Below the pieces are notes generated by a model. It saw only the letters and a program-made list of their open reading frames with translations, ran no database searches and was not told the origin of the DNA. The position numbers were made by a program, and so were the translations under genes. This document shows positions 17,501-25,499 of a DNA stretch of 64,000 nt, one piece after another. The number at the start of each line of letters is the position of its first letter. The first letter of the stretch is position 1. The stretch spans positions 124,001 through 188,000 of the forward strand of contig NZ_MASN01000001.1 of the NCBI RefSeq assembly GCF_001861355.1, in the 5' to 3' direction. Source of the stretch: Natrialba sp. SSL1. Its GTDB lineage: Archaea; Halobacteriota; Halobacteria; Halobacteriales; Natrialbaceae.

Positions 17501-18483
17501 TGGTTCCTGATGGCGGTGGTGCAGGCGGTGGTGGTGGCGATGGCGGTGGCAGCAGTGGCGGTGACAACGGTAGCGAGGGTGGCGGAAGCGGTAGTGGTGC
17601 TGGTGCCGGTGCCGGTCCCGGTGCTGATAGGACTGACGACCGTGACGGCAACGACGACAGTGGCCGTGATCGACGGGACGGACACAATGGACGTGATGAG
17701 CGGGATGAGCAGGATAAACGAGACGATTGGGACGACTGGGACGAGCGGCGAAAGCGCAACTTACGCGATTCGGGCGATCCCCGTGCCTCCCGCGACTCGG
17801 ACACCGGCTGGCTCGCCACGGTCCGAGCCCTGCTCGACCGACTGGAGGGCGATTCGACGTCCAACACCCTCTCGAACCGTGGCCGACGAAGTCGTGACCG
17901 GTCACTATTCGATTACAACATTTCGGTCCGAACGGGCGATGATTTGCTCGCTGACTCCCGGTTCGGCGATCGAGTCGCCGACGACTGGCTCGACCGGTTC
18001 CGCAAGCGAGACGGGACGGGTGACGAAGACGCCGAACGACGCCGAAGACGAGACACGCCGTCCAAATCTTGGTCGTCGCGTCGACACTCACCGCGCTCAT
18101 CGTCGGACCGATCCTCGCGCGCCCGCGAGGGCGCTCCGTCCACTGGACCGTCATCACCGTCCTCAGGACGGGACTTCGGACCTGACCACCGCGTCACCAC
18201 ACGAGCCCACGAGGACGAACTCCTCGTCATCGCCGACGTCTCCGGCGTCGCCCACGAGGACGTCATAGTCGGCTTCAGCGACAGCGAACTGGTCGTCGTG
18301 GTCAGCGACACCGAACTCGAGCGCGTCGACGTTCCCTGGCCCAATCGAACCGGTCAGGCGGCGATTAACAACGGTGTCTTGACCGTCCAGGTTCGCCCCG
18401 ATCAGTCGGACACTGCTGACGATGAGTCGAGAAGTTCGAATTCGAACACCGGGACGGAGACAGAGTCGGGAGGTGAGCCATGA
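17497..18483 (+). CDS. gvpH: Gas vesicle protein GvpH, expanded, with Hsp20-like domain
   Basis: GvpH is a gas vesicle accessory protein with an alpha-crystallin-type domain, thought to act as a chaperone for GvpA. Residues about 230-298 carry that domain: EDELLVIADVSGVAHEDVIV and the strand motif NNGVLTVQV. The protein is 328 residues, much longer than GvpH in Halobacterium or Haloferax. The extra length is a glycine/serine-rich start (residues 4-45), an Asp/Arg-rich stretch (RDGHNGRDERDEQDKRDD) and a basic linker (RRHSPRSSSDRSSRAR). The overlaps with gvpG and with the next gene are both of the ATGA type. Confidence 0.88.
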   Translation: MMVPDGGGAGGGGGDGGGSSGGDNGSEGGGSGSGAGAGAGPGADRTDDRDGNDDSGRDRRDGHNGRDERDEQDKRDDWDDWDERRKRNLRDSGDPRASRDSDTGWLATVRALLDRLEGDSTSNTLSNRGRRSRDRSLFDYNISVRTGDDLLADSRFGDRVADDWLDRFRKRDGTGDEDAERRRRRDTPSKSWSSRRHSPRSSSDRSSRAREGAPSTGPSSPSSGRDFGPDHRVTTRAHEDELLVIADVSGVAHEDVIVGFSDSELVVVVSDTELERVDVPWPNRTGQAAINNGVLTVQVRPDQSDTADDESRSSNSNTGTETESGGEP

Positions 18484-19511
18484 GCGACGGTTCAACAGCC
18501 GAGTCAGTTGACGCCGACCTCGGTGACCTCGTCACGGATGCAGAGGACGCACTCGAGTCGCTCGAGACGTTCAGCGAGCAGGACGACTTCGACCTCGACA
18601 GCCTCGAGGACGACACCCTCACCGACCTCTCACAGAATCTCGACACCCTCGCCGAACTGGCGACCGAACTCGAGTCCGTCTTCGAGACGCTCGACCTATC
18701 GGACCTTCCGGAGGCAGTCGACGCAGACGAACTGGTCGAAGCGGTCAACGCGGGCGAGATCCCCTCCGCGCTGGCCGACGACGATGTCGGTGCGTCCGAC
18801 GTGGTCGATTTCGGGCACCTCTTTCGAGCGATCGATCTGCTCGACGCCTGGGATGCAACCGACCTCGGCAGCCTCTGGGAGGCGAAACGCGATATCGAGG
18901 AGACGACGGCGGAGTTGACGGGTGACGCTGGAGACGGAGACGGAGACGGGGATGGGGACGGGATCACAGACGGTCTCGTCGGCGATGACGACAGCGAGGG
19001 TGACGACGAACTCCTCGAGACGGACCTCGACGGCGACATGCTCGAGACCGACGCCGATCCCACCGAACTGCTCGGTGACATCGACGTGATGGACGATCCA
19101 GAGGCCTATCAGGTCGCAATCCAGCAGACCGCGATGGCGGGGATCGACAGCTTTCGCGAGGCGCTCCTCGAGACCCACGCCAAATTCTCCCGGGTTCACG
19201 AGTTCAATCGGGAGAAGATGCGCCGCCAGGATACGAGCGCCAATTCGCGCAATCCGACGGCGGCCTCGACGATGCCGACGGAGCGAGCGGACGTCGCGAG
19301 CGGCGTCAAGCACTCGACGGTGCCACAGCAGGTCAAGCTCTCGACGGCCCCGAGTCGGAAGCGAATCTACGGCAAGCGGTTCGAGCGCGAGCGGAAGAAA
19401 CGCCGCAACGATGCCGCTCCCGACGAAACCGAAGACGAACGGGCGACCGAACAGCCGGAAGACCAGCGTGCGAGCGACGATGTCGAAACCACCGACGGGG
19501 GTGCGAACTGA
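18480..19511 (+). CDS. GvpI-position protein: acidic N-terminal region and basic C-terminal segment
   Basis: Protein of 343 residues in the place normally held by gvpI, between gvpH and gvpJ. Residues 1-145 are strongly acidic and look helical (DAEDALESLETFSEQDDFDL, DLSQNLDTLAELATELESV). A short Gly-Asp repeat follows at about 148-162, then an acidic linker. Residues about 205-250 form another helix set (VAIQQTAMAGIDSFREALLE). The segment at 277-312 is basic (QVKLSTAPSRKRIYGKRFE), a character known for GvpI. The call as a GvpI relative rests on position and this segment only. The N-terminal part is not recognised and may be a fusion. Confidence 0.6.
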   Translation: MSDGSTAESVDADLGDLVTDAEDALESLETFSEQDDFDLDSLEDDTLTDLSQNLDTLAELATELESVFETLDLSDLPEAVDADELVEAVNAGEIPSALADDDVGASDVVDFGHLFRAIDLLDAWDATDLGSLWEAKRDIEETTAELTGDAGDGDGDGDGDGITDGLVGDDDSEGDDELLETDLDGDMLETDADPTELLGDIDVMDDPEAYQVAIQQTAMAGIDSFREALLETHAKFSRVHEFNREKMRRQDTSANSRNPTAASTMPTERADVASGVKHSTVPQQVKLSTAPSRKRIYGKRFERERKKRRNDAAPDETEDERATEQPEDQRASDDVETTDGGAN

Positions 19512-19585
19512 TGGCTGTTCGAGCCCAACCGTTGGTCTTCTGGACGAACCGTGTCACCGCTGTCACTCCAGTACCAGTATCTAGC

Positions 19586-19746
19586 ATGAGCCACACCAGT
19601 CCTGAATTAGCGTCGATGTCCCGTCGCAGTCGAACCGCCTGCCAGACACCAGCGACACAGCGACGACGGAACAGGGACTCGAGTACGCCGTCCAACTCGA
19701 GCCCCACTCCGCTGTCGATGCCGAACGCGAACCCACTCCGAGGTGA
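19586..19746 (+). pseudogene. Possible frameshifted small gene between the gvpI-like gene and gvpJ
   Basis: The spacer of 240 bases is unusual in this otherwise overlapping operon. An ATG at 19586 reads MSHTSPEL, and one frame over from 19606 a haloarchaeal-looking peptide is open: a stretch containing TTEQGLEYAVQLEPHSAVDA and ending in TGA at 19744-19746. That frame has no start codon of its own, and its third positions are mostly G or C. One single-base change near 19600 would join them into a gene of about 53 codons. Its stop overlaps the gvpJ ribosome binding site. An alternative continuous 83-codon frame from 19511 is Ser/Arg/Pro-rich and less convincing. Confidence 0.3.
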
Positions 19747-19751
19747 GCCAA

Positions 19752-20228
19752 ATGCCCGATAGCTTCCAGCCGAGCCGCCAGCAGAGCGATCTCGCGGATA
19801 TCGTCGAGATGCTGCTGGACAAGGGCATCGTCATCAATGCGGACATCGCTGTCTCGATCGGGGACACGCAGTTGCTCGGGATTCAGCTTCGGGCCGCCAT
19901 CGCTTCCTTCGAGACGGCGGCGAAGTACGGACTCGAGTTCCCCGAGGGGACGGACATGCAGCGAGTCGCTGAAGCGGCAGGTGATCCAGAACTCGCCGAG
20001 ATGGAGCGGCCGAAGCCGGCGATCGATCCGACGCGAGGGGTGAACGTGACGGCGGCTGATGATGACGATGAAGAGGACGGTAGTGATGATGGCGACACTG
20101 GCGAGGCAGACGGTAATGACGGCGGTGGCGAGGGCAGCGGTGATAGCGACGATAATGCGAGCGACGAAGAGACAGCACAGGCCGACACCGATGACGAGAC
20201 CGGGGACGACACGGAGGGCAACGAATGA
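19752..20228 (+). CDS. gvpJ: Gas vesicle protein GvpJ
   Basis: GvpA-like minor structural protein of 158 residues. The conserved core is [20 protein letters not shown] followed by [20 protein letters not shown], closely matching the amphipathic region of GvpA. After residue 95 it carries a tail of about 60 residues made of Asp, Glu, Gly, Ser and Asn, longer than in model species. The ATG at 19752 is preferred over a GTG at 19743 because GAGGTGA, a good ribosome binding site, lies 5-6 bases before it. The stop overlaps the gvpK start by ATGA. Confidence 0.92.
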   Translation: MPDSFQPSRQQSDLADIVEMLLDKGIVINADIAVSIGDTQLLGIQLRAAIASFETAAKYGLEFPEGTDMQRVAEAAGDPELAEMERPKPAIDPTRGVNVTAADDDDEEDGSDDGDTGEADGNDGGGEGSGDSDDNASDEETAQADTDDETGDDTEGNE

Positions 20229-20569
20229 CCACGATCGATGTCGGCGACGGCGACGACGCCCGCCAGGGACTGATCACCCTCGTCATTACCGTCGTCGAAC
20301 TCCTCATCGATGCACTCGAGCGCGAGGCTGTCCGACGCATGGAGTCTGGCAACCTCTCAGATGAGGAGATCGACCGCCTCGGCCGCCAGCTCGCCACGAT
20401 CGAGGCCGAAATCGAGCAACTCAAAGCAGACGAGGGGATCGAAGACGGCGTCGACGACCTGCGAGGCGACCTGGATGGGCTGGTCTCGGACGCGATCGAA
20501 CAGTTCAACGCCGACGCACCGTCTCACCGTAAACCCGGCTACTCTGTGTTCGGAGGTGAGGAACAGTGA
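20225..20569 (+). CDS. gvpK: Gas vesicle protein GvpK
   Basis: Accessory protein of 114 residues, the normal size. Family features are the N-terminal helix [20 protein letters not shown], then [20 protein letters not shown] and a coiled-coil-like [20 protein letters not shown]. Its role in the vesicle is not settled; in Haloferax and Halobacterium it belongs to the accessory set F to M. It starts inside the gvpJ stop and its own TGA overlaps the GTG start of gvpL. Confidence 0.93.
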   Translation: MTTIDVGDGDDARQGLITLVITVVELLIDALEREAVRRMESGNLSDEEIDRLGRQLATIEAEIEQLKADEGIEDGVDDLRGDLDGLVSDAIEQFNADAPSHRKPGYSVFGGEEQ

Positions 20570-21573
20570 CGACGGACGAGGCGACCCCCGACGCAGACGC
20601 AGCGGACATTCCGGAGATTAACGACGGGCGCTACCTCTACTGCGTTGTCCAGGCAGAATCCGACGCCCAACTCGAGACGACCGGAATCGACGGCGAGTCA
20701 GTCTCGGTGGTCGCGGAGAACGGGATCGGTGCCGTCGTCCACGCCTGCGACGGACTCTACGATACGGACGACCTCGGACAGATTCAGCGCTGGCTGATTC
20801 GCCACCAGACGGTAGTCGACGCGGCCGGGGAGGCGTTCGGGACGCCGGTTCCGTTCCAGTTCGATACGATCCTTCGCGGCGGTGAGGCCGGTCTTCGCGA
20901 GTGGCTTCGCGAGGAGACGGACACGCTACAGCCGGTGCTCTCGGAACTCGCAGGCCACTGGGAGTACCGCGTCGAGGTCGTCGAGTACGATTCGCCGGAC
21001 GACGAGACGCTCGTCGAACAGGACGAACGCCTCTCCGAACTCGACGCGCAGATCGAGGAGGCGAGCGAGGGACAGGCGTTCTTGCTCGAAAAGCAGTTCG
21101 AGCAGCGCCTGACAGAGCTTCGGGCCGCTCGTCGCGAGACGATGACGGCTGAACTGGAGGACGAGTTGGCCGAGGCGGCACGCGAGGTGCACACACTCGA
21201 GCGCTCGCCGGCGTCGGAGATTTCGAAGGTTGCAGGTCGCGATCGTGGTGGGAGCAGTAGGAGGAGTGATGGTGATGGCGATGGCGATGGCGGTGGTGAT
21301 AGCGATAGCCCCGGCGGTGACGGCGACAACGAGGCCGAGAAGAACGCAACCACGTCCGACTCGGAGACTATCTGCCGGCTCACACTCCTCGCACACGAAG
21401 ACAGCGAGGGCGAGATCGGTTCGATTCTCGACGACGTGGCGGCCGAAGACGGGATCGAAGTCCGCTTCACGGGTCCGTGGCCACCGTACACGTTCGCGCC
21501 GGCGATCGGTGGCGACGACGAGAACGATGGCGATGGCGGAAACGCGGGTGGCCCAGCCCGCATCGGGGGGTGA
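20566..21573 (+). CDS. gvpL: Gas vesicle protein GvpL, with an internal Gly/Asp/Ser insertion
   Basis: GvpF/GvpL family protein of 335 residues; GvpL is reported to contact many other Gvp proteins and may nucleate assembly. Family features: [17 protein letters not shown] at the start, [15 protein letters not shown] in the middle and the C-terminal [15 protein letters not shown]. An insertion of about 42 residues near 223-265 ([19 protein letters not shown]) separates the two halves and makes it longer than the 280-residue model proteins. The GTG start overlaps the gvpK stop. It ends 6 bases before the GTG of gvpM. Confidence 0.92.
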   Translation: MTTDEATPDADAADIPEINDGRYLYCVVQAESDAQLETTGIDGESVSVVAENGIGAVVHACDGLYDTDDLGQIQRWLIRHQTVVDAAGEAFGTPVPFQFDTILRGGEAGLREWLREETDTLQPVLSELAGHWEYRVEVVEYDSPDDETLVEQDERLSELDAQIEEASEGQAFLLEKQFEQRLTELRAARRETMTAELEDELAEAAREVHTLERSPASEISKVAGRDRGGSSRRSDGDGDGDGGGDSDSPGGDGDNEAEKNATTSDSETICRLTLLAHEDSEGEIGSILDDVAAEDGIEVRFTGPWPPYTFAPAIGGDDENDGDGGNAGGPARIGG

Positions 21574-21579
21574 CCGACT

Positions 21580-21960
21580 GTGGAACCGCGCAAAGACGAC
21601 GACGCGCTGGTCGACCTGCTCGACGTGATCCTCCGGGACGGCGTGATCCTCCGGGCCGACGTCATCATCTCCGTCGCCGAGATTCCGCTCGTCGGCCTCA
21701 AACTCACGGCCGCACTCGCCGGCATGGAGACGATGACCGAGTACGGCCTCTTCGAGGAGTGGGACGCGAGACACAGACTCAACGGCGCGGAGAAACACGG
21801 GGAACTCGAGCAGACGACGGGATCGGGGACGAAGGCAGGGAAGACACAGCGGACGGCCGTTCCCGGCCCACGACCGAGCGGCGAGTTAGATGGCCGCATC
21901 GGCACGTCGAGTCCGACAGGCGGCAGGAAAACCGGGAGTAGACACGACCCTGATCGGTAA
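21580..21960 (+). CDS. gvpM: Gas vesicle protein GvpM with a long C-terminal extension
   Basis: GvpA/J/M family minor protein. Residues 7-65 carry the conserved core (DDALVDLLDVILRDGVILRA, then DVIISVAEIPLVGLKLTAAL). The common protein is about 84 residues; this one is 126 because of a polar C-terminus rich in Gly, Thr, Arg and Lys (TGSGTKAGKTQRT). The GTG start follows the gvpL stop by 6 bases. It is the last gene of the rightward gvp unit; no gvpD or gvpE follows. Confidence 0.9.
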   Translation: MEPRKDDDALVDLLDVILRDGVILRADVIISVAEIPLVGLKLTAALAGMETMTEYGLFEEWDARHRLNGAEKHGELEQTTGSGTKAGKTQRTAVPGPRPSGELDGRIGTSSPTGGRKTGSRHDPDR

Positions 21961-22012
21961 TGGGACACTCATCAGGTTGACCAGTGCTGCTCCGGACCAC
22001 TGGTCGAAGCTG

Positions 22013-22228
22013 TCAAGCGAATTTCGGCCGCTCAGTCGTCAACTCGACGTCGCCAGAGACCGTCTCCTCGTCGCGGTCCTCGTCGTAGACGTACTGACCG
22101 GTCGACCCACAGAGGGTACACTCGTAGCTCTCTGAGAGTTCGTTGATAACCTCACCATCTTCGAAGTAGACGCGGCTCTGGGTGATCTGCAGGAACTGTG
22201 GGGTCTCACAGTTTGTACAGGTGATCAT
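22013..22228 (-). CDS. Small zinc-ribbon protein
   Basis: Protein of 71 residues with one four-cysteine zinc ribbon: CTNC near the N-terminus and CTLCGSTGQYVYDED about 35 residues later. The start MITCTNCETPQFLQITQ (ATG 22228) is preferred; an upstream in-frame ATG at 22288 would add 20 Ser/Thr-rich residues. Such single zinc-ribbon proteins are numerous in haloarchaea and most have no known role. It converges with gvpM, 53 bases away. Confidence 0.75.
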   Translation of the reverse strand: MITCTNCETPQFLQITQSRVYFEDGEVINELSESYECTLCGSTGQYVYDEDRDEETVSGDVELTTERPKFA

Positions 22229-22528
22229 ATCCGACGGGTCGCTTGCACCGGTTGTAGTTATCCGGCTTGTAACCGAATCGAACGACACACTATCGCAGTC
22301 TTACCGGCTGGAACACGATCGAATCAGACCGTGCTATCGACACTCGTGGGGCGCGTTTACCCAGTAGCGATACCCGCCACGTAAACACGTCATAACCGCA
22401 CGACTGAACCGCCATGCGTCAGCCAGTCACCGGTCGACGTAGCCACCGGAAAACGAAGCGTTGTCGCCACGTACCGAACCGTTATTCGCCGCCTTCTCCC
22501 CGCCGCTCCGAGACCAGTTTACGGCGTC
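22229..22528. other. Gene-free stretch between the zinc-ribbon gene and the oxidoreductase
   Basis: No gene or RNA recognised. The part next to 22228 must hold the promoter of the zinc-ribbon gene. The rest has no haloarchaeal-type open frame. Confidence 0.5.
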
Positions 22529-23653
22529 TCATCTCGAGTCCGACTCGAGTCCAACCGAGACTCGCTCACCGGTTCGAGCAGCCTCGTAGGCAGCCTCGGT
22601 CAGGGCGGTCACTCCGAGTGCATCGCGGGCGGTCGCCGGCGGTTCGTGCTCGGACCCGCCGCGAATACTCTCGACGAAGGCGTCGGCGCGAGTCTGTTCT
22701 CGCCGGTGATCGATGTAGGGGACGCGTTCGCTCGCGTCGGTCGCTATTTCGAAGACAGTGCGCGAACCCCACTGGGTCCCCTCGATGTAGAGTGCCCCGT
22801 CGTCGTCCCAGCAGTGGATGTGTTCGCGGGTCGAGGGAAGGTCGCCGTGGAGCGAGACGGTTGCCGTCGCGCCGTTCTCGAATTCGATGTCCAGGTGCGC
22901 ACGGCTGTCGACCCGCTGCTCGTCGTCGTGAAAGTCCATACTTGCGGCGACGGAGGCCGGCTCGAGTCCGGTCGTCCAGAGAATGCCGTCGAGGACGTGA
23001 CTCCCTGTATCATAGAGGAAGCCACCGCCAGACAGGTCTGGGTCGAGCCGCCACGTCCCCCGCGAGTCCGCGATCCAGTCCTGCGTGATCGAGGCCGTTA
23101 CCCACCGTGGGGGTTCCGACTCGAAGCGGTCTCGGGCCACCTGAAACGCGGTCTGGAGGTGGCGCTGGTAGCCGACCATCAGGGTCAGGTCGGTGCGCGC
23201 TGCCCGCTCGGCAAGCTCACGAGCGTGCTCGAGCTCCGTCGTCAGCGGCTTATCGCAGTAGACGTGCAGGCCGGACTCGAGTGCGGCGACGACCTGCTCG
23301 TAGTGGAGCGTGTGGGGTGTGCCGATGAGGACGGCATCGAGGCTTGGATCTTGGTCTGGGACAGGGCCAGCATCTGAGTTCGAGTTCGAGGCCGAACCCG
23401 AACCCGAACTGCCGTTGCCGTTCGCATCGGCGAGCATCGAGTCGTACTCAGTGTACCGTCGTGCGGGCGGAACACCGAACTCGTCGCCGACGGACTCGAG
23501 TTGGTCAGGATCGAGATCACAGACGGCTGCGATGGTGGCGTCGTCGTGGCGATGGAGTTGCCCGCCGACCGTGGTGCCGATGTAGCCGAGGCCGACGATG
23601 CCGACGCGGATCGGTGTCGAGGGCGACGCGGTTTGAGATGGGCTGGCGGACAT
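22529..23653 (-). CDS. Gfo/Idh/MocA family NAD(P)-dependent oxidoreductase
   Basis: Soluble sugar- or inositol-type dehydrogenase of 374 residues; substrate not identifiable. The Rossmann nucleotide site is IRVGIVGLGYIGTTVG near residues 15-30. The conserved Lys-Pro pair, where Lys helps catalysis, is in HVYCDKPLTTELEHA. The second domain has DPDLSGGGFLYDTGSHVLD, which holds the usual catalytic Asp/His. A Ser/Asn/Gly linker (NGNGSSGSGSASNSNSDAG) interrupts the Rossmann part, as in many proteins of this window. The ATG at 23653 (MSASPSQTASP) is preferred to 23674. Confidence 0.88.
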   Translation of the reverse strand: MSASPSQTASPSTPIRVGIVGLGYIGTTVGGQLHRHDDATIAAVCDLDPDQLESVGDEFGVPPARRYTEYDSMLADANGNGSSGSGSASNSNSDAGPVPDQDPSLDAVLIGTPHTLHYEQVVAALESGLHVYCDKPLTTELEHARELAERAARTDLTLMVGYQRHLQTAFQVARDRFESEPPRWVTASITQDWIADSRGTWRLDPDLSGGGFLYDTGSHVLDGILWTTGLEPASVAASMDFHDDEQRVDSRAHLDIEFENGATATVSLHGDLPSTREHIHCWDDDGALYIEGTQWGSRTVFEIATDASERVPYIDHRREQTRADAFVESIRGGSEHEPPATARDALGVTALTEAAYEAARTGERVSVGLESDSR

Positions 23654-24339
23654 AGACCGGGACACGCGGTCCACGGCTATCGGTCTGGCGGGGATGTCGG
23701 CGCGTATCGCGCGGTAGGCAGTGGAATCCGTGAAGCAGGCGGGCCGTACCGCTAGGTGATCCCCGAAGACTGCTCTGTGTTCGGTTTTGGACTCGTCTCA
23801 GGCAGTGCGAATCTCGTGGGGGCGTGTGGAGCGCTGGCGGCGAATTCCACCGTAGTGAGGCGATACGCGTGTCGTATTCCGATCCTGTCGATGGTTTGAA
23901 CACACTACGATCCGCCAACTCTGTCCATAACAAAGGGGAACACCGTCCTCTGGATCACGTGCGGGGATAACACGCCCCGCCGGGTACGCGCTTGGCCCAG
24001 ACACGACGCGCTGACAGCCGATTGCGTGCGTTCGTGCCCGGATCGCTCGGAAGTGGACTCGCCCCCGCTTCGAGTTAGCTCATGTCTCTCACGCCCGGGC
24101 GGGCTCCCGCCCCCGTTCGGGTATACGTGCTGTCTGTCGGTCGCCGCCCGCCGTTCCGACGGCGGCGCTGGCGGCGGCTTTCACGCAAGTAGTGTCGCAG
24201 TGTTCCGTCACGCCAGTTCTGTCGCAGTATACCGTCCCAGCCACGCCGTTCGGTTCTCAGCACAGTTATACACCCTCTGGAGCTACTGAACCGAACAACC
24301 AGATCAAGTCAGAACTGCCTCAAAAGAGCGGCTGGCGGC
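23654..24339. other. Long gene-free stretch with several GC-rich hairpins
   Basis: Nearly 700 bases without a supported gene. Three compact stems are visible: GCGGGG/CCCCGC (23961-23980), GGGCGGG/CCCGCCC with a 2-base loop (24097-24112) and CGCCGT/ACGGCG (24149-24164). An imperfect 25-base tandem repeat with TGTCGCAGT in each unit follows at about 24188-24240. No tRNA, SRP RNA or RNase P signature motifs were recognised. An 87-codon frame at 24026-24289 lacks haloarchaeal composition. Confidence 0.45.
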
Positions 24340-25401
24340 TCAGAACTCCGTAATAACCGGAATCCCGACCGTCTCGTAGCTATCCATCGAGGACAGCGTC
24401 TCGGGAGCCTCCTCGAGTGATAGCGTCTCGCCGATAATCTTGCTCGGCTCGAGCGTGCCCTCGCCGATCAGCTTGAACAGTTCCTCGTAACGGACGAGCG
24501 GCATGCCGAACGAGCCGTGGAAGTCGAGTTCCTGCATCGTCATCACGTCGACGGGGACCTCGATCTGTCCTTCTTCCTCACCGGTTGTGAGGCCGACCTG
24601 GACGTGCGTACCACGGGTTCCGAGACTGCCGATCGAGTTCTGGCAGGTCTCTGCGATGCCGAGCGCGTCGATCGAAACGTCTGCGCCGCCGCCGGCGAGC
24701 GCCTTGACCTCCTGTGCCGTGTTGTCCGCCTCGGCCGCGTTGACCGTTGCGGACGCGCCGAGTTCTCGGGCGCGCTCGAGTTTGTCCTCGCGAACGTCGA
24801 CCGCGATCGGATGCGCGCCCAGCGCGTCGGCGATGTGGATCGCCGAGAGCCCGACGCCGCCACAGCCGTGGACGGCGACCCAGTCGCCGGGTCGAAGGTC
24901 TGCGCGGTCCGCCAGCGCGTGGTAGGCGGTCATGAACCGGCAGCCGAGACCGGCCATCTCGGTGAAGTCGACATCGTCGGGGAGCTTCACGCAGTTGTAG
25001 TCGGCCTCGCGGACCGGAAACGCCTCGGCGAACGCGCCCGGTGCGATTCCCGACAGTCCGAGCGGAATCACCGTTTCGCAGTTGTTCGCGCGACCCTCGC
25101 GACAGTGTGAGCAGGTGCCGTCGCCGAGGTGGAACGGCACCGCAACGCGGTCCCCCTCCTGCAGCGTCTCGATGTCCTCGCCGACCGCGGAGACGACGCC
25201 CGCGGGTTCGTGGCCGAGAATCTGACCCTCCGGCACCGAGGCGCCGATCCAGCTCCAGTCGCCCTGCCAGGCGTGCCAGTCGCTTCGGCAGATCCCGCAG
25301 GCTTCGGTCTCGACGATCACCTGATCGGGCTCCGGTTCGGGGTAGTCGACCTCTTTGACCGCGAGCGGTTCACCGTGTTCCTCGAGTACTGCTGCTCGCA
25401 T
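24340..25401 (-). CDS. Zinc-dependent alcohol dehydrogenase (MDR superfamily)
   Basis: Medium-chain NAD(P)-dependent dehydrogenase of 353 residues. Catalytic zinc ligands are the Cys in ACGICRSDW, the His of ILGHEPAGVV and the Cys of GLGCRFMTAYHAL. The cofactor site is WVAVHGCGGVGLSAIHIADA, and the Asp in IAVDVREDKLERA suggests NAD. The structural zinc site is DGTCSHCREGRANNC, in which the first of the four usual cysteines is Asp, a substitution known in halophilic members. The ATG at 25401 lies 27 bases from a TATA box on the same strand, so the mRNA is probably leaderless. A perfect inverted repeat surrounds that TATA box. Confidence 0.92.
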   Translation of the reverse strand: MRAAVLEEHGEPLAVKEVDYPEPEPDQVIVETEACGICRSDWHAWQGDWSWIGASVPEGQILGHEPAGVVSAVGEDIETLQEGDRVAVPFHLGDGTCSHCREGRANNCETVIPLGLSGIAPGAFAEAFPVREADYNCVKLPDDVDFTEMAGLGCRFMTAYHALADRADLRPGDWVAVHGCGGVGLSAIHIADALGAHPIAVDVREDKLERARELGASATVNAAEADNTAQEVKALAGGGADVSIDALGIAETCQNSIGSLGTRGTHVQVGLTTGEEEGQIEVPVDVMTMQELDFHGSFGMPLVRYEELFKLIGEGTLEPSKIIGETLSLEEAPETLSSMDSYETVGIPVITEF

Positions 25402-25415
25402 ATCCTACCGGTTCC

Positions 25416-25447
25416 CGACCAACATATAAAAATATGATAGTTGGTCG
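25416..25447. promoter_or_regulatory. Inverted repeat around the TATA box between adh and msrA (probable operator)
   Basis: Perfect arms CGACCAAC (25416-25423) and GTTGGTCG (25440-25447) flank a 16-base AT-only core except one G. The core holds a TATA box (TTTTTATATG on the minus strand) 27 bases before the alcohol dehydrogenase ATG. A dimeric regulator bound here would block TBP. It lies 53 bases before the msrA start, so it may control both genes. Confidence 0.7.
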
Positions 25448-25499
25448 CAGGTGTCACGTCCGTCGATACACACATCCGACTTCGGTCCGAACGGGACCT

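Noticed and set aside
23940-24200. SRP RNA or RNase P RNA in the structured gene-free stretch
   Set aside because: The universal SRP helix 8 motif and the RNase P conserved regions were looked for on both strands and not found.
24026-24289. An 87-codon frame in the gene-free stretch
   Set aside because: Composition is Cys/Arg/Pro/Ser-rich, unlike any neighbouring gene, and no motif is seen.
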